A stretch of DNA of 33,374 nt, taken from contig CANNTZ010000022.1 of assembly GCA_947522735.1 (NCBI GenBank), positions 1 to 33,374 on the forward strand, in the 5' to 3' direction. A model generated the notes under the pieces. That model searched no databases. It was given only the letters and a program-made list of their open reading frames with translations, and was not told the DNA's origin. This document shows, one piece after another, positions 9,599 through 15,946 of this stretch (the stretch's first letter is position 1; each line of letters opens with the position of its first letter). Position numbers and translations under genes: made by a program. This DNA comes from an uncultured Oscillospiraceae bacterium (GTDB lineage: Bacteria; Bacillota; Clostridia; Oscillospirales; Ruminococcaceae).

Positions 9599-11470
9599 TT
9601 ACTGTCTTTTGATAGCGTGGAACGGGCAGGAGCTCAGGCACGCCTCGCACTTGACGCACTTGGACTGATCGATGACAAACGGCTCCTTGATCTTGCCGGA
9701 GATGGCTCCGACAGGACAGATCCTTGAGCACTTGGAGCAGCCCTTGCAGAGCGCAGGGTCGATGGCGATCTTTATGAGCCTCTTGCAGTTGCCGGTCGGG
9801 CAGATGCCGTGAATATGTGCTTCGTATTCGTCTCGGAAGTTTTTGATGGTGCTGATGACGGGATTCGGCGCTGTCTTGCCAAGCCCGCAGAGGGCGGTGG
9901 AGACGATCATATCGGCAAGCTCGGAGAGCAGCTCGATATCGCCCTCACGGCCCTTGCCGCTGACGATGCGTTCGAGGATCTCAAGCATACGCTTGGTGCC
10001 CTCGCGGCAGGGCACGCACTTTCCGCAGGACTCGTTCTGGGTGAAGTGCATGAAGAAGCGAGCGACCTCCACCATGCAGGTGTGCTCGTCCATGACGACA
10101 AGACCGCCGGAGCCGATGATAGCGCCGACCGACTTGAGGGAGTCGTAGTCGAGCGGGAGGTCAAGGTGCTCTCTGGTGAGACATCCGCCGGAGGGTCCGC
10201 CGATCTGGACGGCCTTGAACTCGGCGCCGCCGCGGCAGCCGCCGCCGATATCATAGATGACCTCGCGCAGCGTGGTGCCCATCGGGACCTCGATGAGTCC
10301 GGTGTTCTCGATGTTTCCGGTCAGCGCAAACGCCTTGGTGCCGGTGTTCCGGCCGCTGCCGATGGAGCAGAACCACTCCGCGCCGCGGTTAATGATTGAG
10401 GTGACGTTTGCATAGGTTTCAACGTTGTTCGGGACGGTCGGCTTGCCGAACAGGCCCTTGATGACGGTGAGGGGCGGGCGGACGCGAGGGAAGCCTCTCT
10501 CGCCCTCGATGGAGGCGATGAGCGCGGTCTCCTCGCCGCATACGAACGCTCCTGCGCCGCGGTTGATATGGATGGTGAAGCTAAAGCCGGTGCCGAGGAT
10601 GTTCTCGCCGAGAAGCCCAAATTCCTCCGCCTGCCTGATGGCGTTCTTGAGGCGCGCGACGGCCATCGGATACTCGGCACGCACATAGATGTAGCCCTTG
10701 GTCGCTCCGGTTGCAACGCCGGCTATCATCATGCCCTCGAGCACGCGGTGCGGGTCGCCCTCCATGATGCTGCGATCCATGAATGCGCCGGGGTCGCCCT
10801 CGTCGCCGTTGCAGAGTATGTACTTCTGGTCGGCCTGGGTCTTTCTGACGGTCTCCCACTTGATGCCCGCCGGGAAGCCTGCGCCGCCGCGTCCACGGAG
10901 GTTGGAGTCCTTGATGGTCTTGACTATCTCGTCGCCGTCCATATCGAAAAGAGCCTTTTCGAGCGCGGTATAGCCGCCGATGGCGATATACTCACTGATG
11001 GAGTCGGCGTCGATGTGTCCGCAGTGCTCAAGCACGACGCGGGTCTGTTTTTTATAGAAGGGAATGTCGTCCTGACGGGGATAGACCTCGCCGTTCTTGT
11101 GATAGGCAAGGCGCTCCACAAGCTCGTCGTTTTCGATTGTCTTTTCGACTATCTCCTCGCAGTCGGACTGCTTTACCTTGGTATAGAGCCAGCCCTGCGG
11201 CTCGATGCGTACCAGCGGGCCCATCTCGCAGAAGCCGTGGCAGCCGCTTTTCTTGAGTCCGACAGATTCGTCGTGCGGCTCGTGCTTGAGCTCGACGGAG
11301 CAGGGGATGCCCTTCTTCTCCATTATCTCGCGGAGGGTTTGATATATTTCGAGGGAGCCGCCTGCGATACATCCGGTACCGGCGCAGACAAGGATCTTTT
11401 TCTTCTGGAGGTCGAACGCCTTTCTGGCCTCGGCTCTGAAGTTGATGAGTTCGGTTCTGCTCTTGATCAT
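9599..11470 (-). CDS. hydB: NADH-binding flavoprotein subunit of the bifurcating hydrogenase (NuoF-like)
   Basis: NuoF-like subunit that binds NAD(H) and FMN and is the expected bifurcation site in HydABC. The 623 residues comprise an N-terminal thioredoxin-like [2Fe-2S] domain (C29, C34, C77, C81), the FMN/NADH core with GRGGAGFPAGIKWE, the [4Fe-4S] motif CGKCVPCREGT (C482, C485, C488, plus C528) and a C-terminal 2x[4Fe-4S] ferredoxin domain (C575/578/581/585 and C605/608/611/615). The open frame extends 39 codons further upstream, but ATG 11470 is the right start: AAGGAGGAAG stands 8-9 nt before it, and it overlaps the hydC stop as ATGA, implying coupling. hydA follows after 54 nt. Confidence 0.94.
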   Translation of the reverse strand: MIKSRTELINFRAEARKAFDLQKKKILVCAGTGCIAGGSLEIYQTLREIMEKKGIPCSVELKHEPHDESVGLKKSGCHGFCEMGPLVRIEPQGWLYTKVKQSDCEEIVEKTIENDELVERLAYHKNGEVYPRQDDIPFYKKQTRVVLEHCGHIDADSISEYIAIGGYTALEKALFDMDGDEIVKTIKDSNLRGRGGAGFPAGIKWETVRKTQADQKYILCNGDEGDPGAFMDRSIMEGDPHRVLEGMMIAGVATGATKGYIYVRAEYPMAVARLKNAIRQAEEFGLLGENILGTGFSFTIHINRGAGAFVCGEETALIASIEGERGFPRVRPPLTVIKGLFGKPTVPNNVETYANVTSIINRGAEWFCSIGSGRNTGTKAFALTGNIENTGLIEVPMGTTLREVIYDIGGGCRGGAEFKAVQIGGPSGGCLTREHLDLPLDYDSLKSVGAIIGSGGLVVMDEHTCMVEVARFFMHFTQNESCGKCVPCREGTKRMLEILERIVSGKGREGDIELLSELADMIVSTALCGLGKTAPNPVISTIKNFRDEYEAHIHGICPTGNCKRLIKIAIDPALCKGCSKCSRICPVGAISGKIKEPFVIDQSKCVKCEACLSSCPFHAIKRQ

Positions 11471-11949
11471 AACTTTGCTTCCTCCTTGAGTTCTGCCAGA
11501 AGTGCGGATGCCTTGTCGGGGGTCATTGCGGGATAGACCTTGTCGTTGACGGTGAGCACCGGAGCAAGACCGCAGGCGCCAAGACATGATACCGTCTCGA
11601 CGGTAAAGGTGAGGTCGTCGGTGGTCTTTTTCTTGCCGGTGAGACCGAGCTCGGAGCGCAGACGCTCAAGGATGGGGATAGAGTGTCTGACGTGGCAGGC
11701 GGTGCCGTCGCAGCACTTGATAACGTACTTCCCCTTAGGCTCAAGGGAGAAGTTCTCATAGAAGGTGGCGACGCTGTAGGCCTTTGCCTCGCTTATTCCG
11801 AGACGGTTGGCGATGTAGTGGAACACTTCCTTGGGGAGGTAGTGGTAGTGCTCCTGGATCTCCTGCAGGACCGCAATGATATCCTGCTTGCTGTTGTCGT
11901 GTGCAGTGAGGATTTTGTCCACCACTGCGAAGTCAAATTCATGACCCAT
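11467..11949 (-). CDS. hydC: NuoE-like [2Fe-2S] subunit of the bifurcating hydrogenase
   Basis: Small thioredoxin-fold electron-transfer subunit of HydABC, homologous to NuoE of complex I. Of 160 residues, the [2Fe-2S] ligands are C80 and C85 (CCDGTACHV) and C122 and C126 (SCLGACGLAP). The N-terminal helical part has the usual YLPKEVFHYIANRLGIS pattern. The frame is open 20 codons further upstream, but MGHEFDFAVV at 11949 fits the family and has AAAGGA upstream. First gene of the operon: leader about 130 nt from the predicted promoter, ATGA overlap with hydB. Also named hndA in the desulfovibrio system. Confidence 0.93.
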   Translation of the reverse strand: MGHEFDFAVVDKILTAHDNSKQDIIAVLQEIQEHYHYLPKEVFHYIANRLGISEAKAYSVATFYENFSLEPKGKYVIKCCDGTACHVRHSIPILERLRSELGLTGKKKTTDDLTFTVETVSCLGACGLAPVLTVNDKVYPAMTPDKASALLAELKEEAKL

Positions 11950-12086
11950 GTGTTGACCATTCCTTTCGAGAGAATACTTATAGATTAAGCCAAGAATTAC
12001 GTGAATCACACCGAGGCGGCAAGCCTGAATATGGGTACGCGCAAAAAGAGCATACCGACAAAAACTTACATGCTCCTCGAAAATAT

Positions 12087-12115
12087 ATCATAACATAAAA
12101 CCAAAAAGATGTAAA
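12087..12115 (-). promoter_or_regulatory. SigA promoter of the hydCBA operon
   Basis: On the minus strand TTTACA, 17 nt, TATGAT in an AT-rich island, giving a transcript start near 12080 and a leader of about 130 nt. It is the only good match between the LysR gene and hydC. Confidence 0.7.
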
Positions 12116-12128
12116 TGGTAAAATGAGC

Positions 12129-12141
12129 TTATTTAAAATAA
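12129..12141. promoter_or_regulatory. Palindrome with T-N11-A spacing upstream of the hyd promoter, possible LysR-type operator
   Basis: TTATTTAAAATAA is a perfect 13-bp inverted repeat (TTATTT-A-AAATAA), centred about 55 bp upstream of the predicted hyd transcript start. LysR-type regulators typically bind T-N11-A palindromes at about -65, and a LysR gene ends about 100 bp away. The link to that regulator is inference, and an AT-rich palindrome can arise by chance. Confidence 0.35.
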
Positions 12142-12184
12142 ATTTACCCGCAAGTCCTTGCTCCGGCGCCGCTTGTAAAGCAGA

Positions 12185-12219
12185 AGCGCCGCCGTATCCC
12201 GAAAAGGCACGGCGGCGCT
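12185..12219 (-). terminator. Hairpin after the LysR-type gene
   Basis: Perfect 11-bp stem (AGCGCCGCCGT / ACGGCGGCGCT), loop 13 nt, 22 nt after the regulator's stop. In the transcribed direction it is followed by TCTGCTTTAC, a weak U tract. It separates the regulator from the hyd promoter and is the likely end of the regulator's transcript. Confidence 0.5.
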
Positions 12220-12240
12220 CATCCGTTGCGTAAGGGTCTC

Positions 12241-13164
12241 TCAGTCGAGCTGGGCACGAACCCGCATCAGCTCGTCTACGAACATCCTGTCAAGCTCCGA
12301 GAGGGTGTAATCCTTTTTGTAGATGAGGATATCGCGGTATTTTCTGGTGTTGTCGGCGCAACTGCGTTCAACCAGCCCGAAGCGCTCAAGCGCGTCCTCG
12401 GACATAGGCGAGACCCAGATGAACGAGTCGGTGTATTCCGATAGTATGTCCATCTGACTGCCGCGCTCAAAGACATAGATGTGCTTGTATACGTCGTCGC
12501 TGATCTCGTTTTTTCGCACGGTGCTCAGCGGAAGCGACGGCACAAACGGATCGGCATGGGCAATTTCGGTATAATCCCGCAGATCGTCGATGGTTATTGT
12601 CGGCTTTTCCGCAAGCGGATGCTTTTTCGACATTATCAGCCGGTAGCTGAACTCGTAGATAAGCTCGGCGTGCAGCCCTTTTTCAGCCACCATGTTCTTG
12701 AAATACTGGTCATACGCCTCCTGATAGCGCAGTATTCCCAGCTTGTAGTCCGACTCGAAGATGTTGATTATCGCGCGCTCCGAGTTTGTCTCCTTATAAA
12801 ATATCTCGGTTTTGAGCGCCGGATCCAGCCGCTTGACAAAGTGTGTGAACGCCTTTGCGATGTAGTTTGCGCGAGGCACCGAGATGGAAAACTGCTGCGG
12901 CACCTGCCCGTCGCCGCGGTAGTGCGCCTCGACCGCCTCGATCTGCGAGAGAATCTTGCGTGCGTAGCCGAGAAATTCCTCTCCCTGCGGCGTCGGGAAA
13001 AGGCCCTTCGAGGTGCGCTTGAATATCTCTATCCCAAGGCTGCTCTCCAGCTCGCGTATCGAGCGGCTGACGTGCGGCTGTGTGGTATAGAGCTTTTCTG
13101 CGGTTTTTGTGATCGAATTTGTCCTGGCGATATCGATGGCGTATTTCAGATGTACAAGATTCAT
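12241..13164 (-). CDS. LysR-family transcriptional regulator
   Basis: DNA-binding regulator with an N-terminal winged helix-turn-helix (about residues 3-60: MNLVHLKYAIDIARTNSI, then the recognition-helix region TTQPHVSRSIRELE and the typical TPQGEEFL). A C-terminal effector-binding domain runs from about residue 90. The length of 307 residues is normal. The frame is open 13 codons upstream, but MNLVHLK at 13164 matches family N-termini and has GAGAGG 6 nt before it. It lies between the ATP synthase operon (upstream, ended by a terminator) and the hyd operon (downstream, same strand), so it is monocistronic with its own promoter. Control of the hyd operon is a reasonable inference from position; the effector is unknown. 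Confidence 0.88.
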   Translation of the reverse strand: MNLVHLKYAIDIARTNSITKTAEKLYTTQPHVSRSIRELESSLGIEIFKRTSKGLFPTPQGEEFLGYARKILSQIEAVEAHYRGDGQVPQQFSISVPRANYIAKAFTHFVKRLDPALKTEIFYKETNSERAIINIFESDYKLGILRYQEAYDQYFKNMVAEKGLHAELIYEFSYRLIMSKKHPLAEKPTITIDDLRDYTEIAHADPFVPSLPLSTVRKNEISDDVYKHIYVFERGSQMDILSEYTDSFIWVSPMSEDALERFGLVERSCADNTRKYRDILIYKKDYTLSELDRMFVDELMRVRAQLD

Positions 13165-13205
13165 GGATGCCCTCTCTTCCCAAAGCAGGATGCCCCGACA
13201 CAATA

Positions 13206-13234
13206 ATTATACCATATAAACTCCACGCGGTCAA
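13206..13234 (-). promoter_or_regulatory. SigA promoter of the LysR-type gene
   Basis: On the minus strand TTGACC, 17 nt, TATAAT, with a transcript start about 35 nt before the ATG. It lies about 25 bp beyond the ATP synthase terminator. Confidence 0.75.
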
Positions 13235-13256
13235 ACGGCGGCAAGCCGCTGAAATA

Positions 13257-13281
13257 TAAAAAGGAGAGCGGGCGCGCTCTC
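13257..13281 (-). terminator. Rho-independent terminator of the ATP synthase operon
   Basis: On the minus strand GAGAGCG, loop CGCC, CGCTCTC, then CTTTTTATATTT. The stem begins at the atpC stop codon. A classical terminator directly ahead of the LysR promoter. Confidence 0.85.
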
Positions 13282-13559
13282 TAAAAAATCTCGGTTGCAA
13301 GCACGGTGACGACATTGTTTGAAACCGTCGCGACTCCGCCGCCAACCCCGGTATCACTTATCCTTTCGCCTCCGCGAAATGCCGTTACGCGGCCGCGCTC
13401 GAGCATTATCAGCGAGGGAGCATGGCCCCGGCGTATGCCGAGAAGCCCGCCTCCCTGCTCGTCCGCGACGTTGAGACGTATCGAATCGCACTGAACGTCC
13501 GGCTGTGCGCCCGTCGGTGTGACTATGCGCAAAGTGACGCCGTAAGAATTGTCTGACAT
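13281..13559 (-). CDS. atpC: ATP synthase epsilon subunit, short form lacking the C-terminal helical domain
   Basis: Central-stalk subunit joining gamma to the c ring. Only 92 residues are encoded (MSDNSYGVTLRIVTPTG to ATEIF), covering the N-terminal beta-sandwich, including GLLGIRRGHAPSL, which corresponds to the family's GxxGxxxxHxP region. Usual epsilon subunits have about 130-140 residues; the two-helix C-terminal domain that inhibits ATP hydrolysis is absent. The stop is followed at once by the operon terminator, so this does not look like an accidental truncation. ATG 13559 is chosen over GTG 13568 because GAGGTG lies 6 nt before the ATG. Last gene of the operon, 80 nt after atpD. Confidence 0.88.
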   Translation of the reverse strand: MSDNSYGVTLRIVTPTGAQPDVQCDSIRLNVADEQGGGLLGIRRGHAPSLIMLERGRVTAFRGGERISDTGVGGGVATVSNNVVTVLATEIF

Positions 13560-13639
13560 GCTGAACACCTCGTCCCGGTCCGTGCGGCGCGGCAGGCCTG
13601 CTTATAGTAACGCCCTCACGCGCCGCAGCAGGGGTTAGT

Positions 13640-15070
13640 TTAAAGCGTCTTTGCCTTTTTGTACGCCTCGTCGATGGCGCCGACCATCAGGAAGCTCTGC
13701 TCCGGAAGCTCGTCGCAGTCTCCTCCGAGTATCGCCTCAAAGCTGCCTATGGTCTTTTCGAGCGGCACAAAGGCGCCCTTGATCCCGGTGAAGCCCTCGG
13801 CGACATGGAACGGCTGACTCATGAACCGCTGGACACGGCGCGCACGCTTGACGGTTATACGATCCTCGGGGGACAGCTCCTCCATGCCGAGAATCGCAAT
13901 GATATCCTGAAGCTCATAGTATCGCTGGAGCACGCGCTGCACCTCCTTGGCGGCCTTGTAGTGGCGCTCGCCGACGACGTCCGGCGCAAGCATTCGGGAG
14001 CTTGATTCGAGCGGCGCGACGGCGGGATAGATGCCGAGCTCCACAATGCTGCGGGAGAGCACGGTGGTCGCGTCAAGGTGGGAGAAGGCGGTGGCCGGAG
14101 CCGGATCGGTCAGGTCGTCGGCAGGGACGTATATCGCCTGCACCGAGGTTATCGAGCCGTTCTGCGTGGAGACGATGCGCTCCTGTAGCTTGCCCATCTC
14201 TGATGCGAGCGTCGGCTGGTAGCCGACCGCCGACGGCATACGTCCGAGCAGCGCGGACACCTCCGAGCCGGCCTGGGTGAAGCGGAAAATATTGTCGATG
14301 AAGAGCAGCACGTCCTTGTGCTCCGCCTCGCGGAAATATTCTGCGATGGTTAGTCCTGCGAGCGGCACGCGCAGACGTGCGCCGGCAGGCTCGTTCATCT
14401 GCCCGAAAACAAGCGCGGTCTTATCGATAACGCCCGACTGCTTCATCTCCTGCCAGAGATCGTTGCCCTCGCGGGAGCGCTCGCCGACGCCCGCAAACAC
14501 CGAGTAGCCGTTGTGCTCAAAGGCGATATTGCGGATGAGCTCCATTATCAGCACCGTTTTGCCCACTCCCGCGCCGCCGAAAAGCCCTATCTTGCCTCCC
14601 CTTGCGTAGGGTGTCATCAGGTCGATGACCTTGATTCCGGTTTCGAGTATCTCCGTGGCCGGGATGATGCTCGTAAAATTCGGCGACATGTGATGTATCG
14701 GCCACTCAAGCTCCGCTTTGATCTCGCCCTCGCGGTCGATGGGGTCGCCGGTGACGTTGAGCATCCTGCCAAGCGTCGCGTCGCCGACCGGCACGGTTAT
14801 CGGCTGGCCGATCGAAATGGCGGTCATTCCGCGAGACATGCCGTCGGTGGGGTGCATCGAGATGCAGCGGACAACGCCGCCGCCAAGGTGCTGAAGCGTC
14901 TCCAGCACAAAGCGCGTGCCGTCGTCGGCGAAAACCTCAAGCGCGTGAAATATATCCGGCAGCGGGCTGTCCGCCGGGAAAAGCACGTCCACGACAGGCC
15001 CCGTTATCCTTATTATAATGCCTTTTGTCCGTTCAGCCATCTTCCTGTCCAAGCCTTTCGTGATTGTCAT
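13640..15070 (-). CDS. atpD: ATP synthase F1 beta subunit
   Basis: Catalytic nucleotide-binding subunit of F1. The 476 residues contain the P-loop GLFGGAGVGKTVLIMELI, GERSREGNDLW (usually GERTREGNDLY), VLLFIDNIFRFTQAGSEVSALLGRMPSAVGYQPTL (split here as the Walker B and adjacent conserved helices) and MEELSPEDRITVKRARRVQRF, the DELSEED-like lever contacting gamma. Catalytic positions look intact. ATG 15070 overlaps the atpG stop as ATGA, suggesting coupling. An internal ATG at 15040 (MAERTKGIII) fits family N-termini better and remains a possible start, since neither has an ideally spaced Shine-Dalgarno. It is followed by atpC. Confidence 0.95.
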   Translation of the reverse strand: MTITKGLDRKMAERTKGIIIRITGPVVDVLFPADSPLPDIFHALEVFADDGTRFVLETLQHLGGGVVRCISMHPTDGMSRGMTAISIGQPITVPVGDATLGRMLNVTGDPIDREGEIKAELEWPIHHMSPNFTSIIPATEILETGIKVIDLMTPYARGGKIGLFGGAGVGKTVLIMELIRNIAFEHNGYSVFAGVGERSREGNDLWQEMKQSGVIDKTALVFGQMNEPAGARLRVPLAGLTIAEYFREAEHKDVLLFIDNIFRFTQAGSEVSALLGRMPSAVGYQPTLASEMGKLQERIVSTQNGSITSVQAIYVPADDLTDPAPATAFSHLDATTVLSRSIVELGIYPAVAPLESSSRMLAPDVVGERHYKAAKEVQRVLQRYYELQDIIAILGMEELSPEDRITVKRARRVQRFMSQPFHVAEGFTGIKGAFVPLEKTIGSFEAILGGDCDELPEQSFLMVGAIDEAYKKAKTL

Positions 15071-15927
15071 TCGCCCGTATCGGATTTTACTCCCGCCGCG
15101 GCGTCGTCCTCGGTGCGGTCATAGGATATCTCTATAACGTCCGCCGTCACCTCGCTCTGGCGGATACGGTTTATCCTTGTCTCAAGCTCTGCGGCGGTGG
15201 TTTGGGAGTTGTCAAAGGCGGAGCGCATCGCCATTAGCGTCGCTGCCTGAGCGCCCGCCGCGCATTCCAGCAGCAGCGAATAAAGCCTCGCCTCGAGGCA
15301 GCCGGGAATCACCCGGCAGGCTATCGTCTCACGATCCGGGATGTACAGCATGTCCGGCTCCTCTCCGGCGCCGTCCCCGCCCGGCAGAAAAACCTCCTCC
15401 ACGGGTATCTGCGTGAGCATGTTTTTGAACCGCTGGCGCACGATAATTATCCTGTCCGCCGCGCCGCTGCGGTATAGCCCGCAGAGATACTGCGAGAGCT
15501 GCTGCGCCTCGGCAAGGGAGGGCACGTCGTCAAAGACGAACTCGCGCTCCACCGTCACGCGCCTGTCGTGGCAATAGAACGCCGCCGACTTCCCGCAGGT
15601 AACGACGAGCGCGTCTTTTTCGCGCGCGAGCACCTCCGAGAACAGCGACAGTGTTTCGGAGTTATAACCTCCGCACAGCCCTCGGTTGCCGCACATCACG
15701 GCGACACAGCTTCTGCCCGCGGCGCTTTCCCGGCGCTCAGGAAACGCCGACACCGTTCCAAAGCGGTCGAGTATCCTGCCGCATTCGTGCGCGTAGGCGG
15801 CAAAATCCGCGCTGACCGCGTTGATGCGGGAATACTTGGCCGTCGCGACGGTTTTCATCGCCCCGGCAAGCTGACCTATGGATTTTATGCTTTTGAGATG
15901 CTTTTTCAGCTCGCGAAGTCCGGCCAT
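15067..15927 (-). CDS. atpG: ATP synthase F1 gamma subunit
   Basis: Central rotor shaft. The 286 residues begin MAGLRELKKHLKSIKSI and continue AGAMKTVATAKY, the conserved N-terminal helix. The middle has MCGNRGLCGGYN, and the C-terminal helix contains ETRINRIRQSEVTADVIEI, corresponding to the family's NRxRQAxIT motif. After that motif the tail is longer and acidic (DRTEDDAAAGVKSDTGE) in place of the usual short hydrophobic ending. It lies 19 nt downstream of the b'-delta-alpha fusion and overlaps atpD by 4 nt (ATGA). Length is normal. Confidence 0.94.
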   Translation of the reverse strand: MAGLRELKKHLKSIKSIGQLAGAMKTVATAKYSRINAVSADFAAYAHECGRILDRFGTVSAFPERRESAAGRSCVAVMCGNRGLCGGYNSETLSLFSEVLAREKDALVVTCGKSAAFYCHDRRVTVEREFVFDDVPSLAEAQQLSQYLCGLYRSGAADRIIIVRQRFKNMLTQIPVEEVFLPGGDGAGEEPDMLYIPDRETIACRVIPGCLEARLYSLLLECAAGAQAATLMAMRSAFDNSQTTAAELETRINRIRQSEVTADVIEISYDRTEDDAAAGVKSDTGE

Positions 15928-15946
15928 AGCGCTCCTTTTCCGAGAT

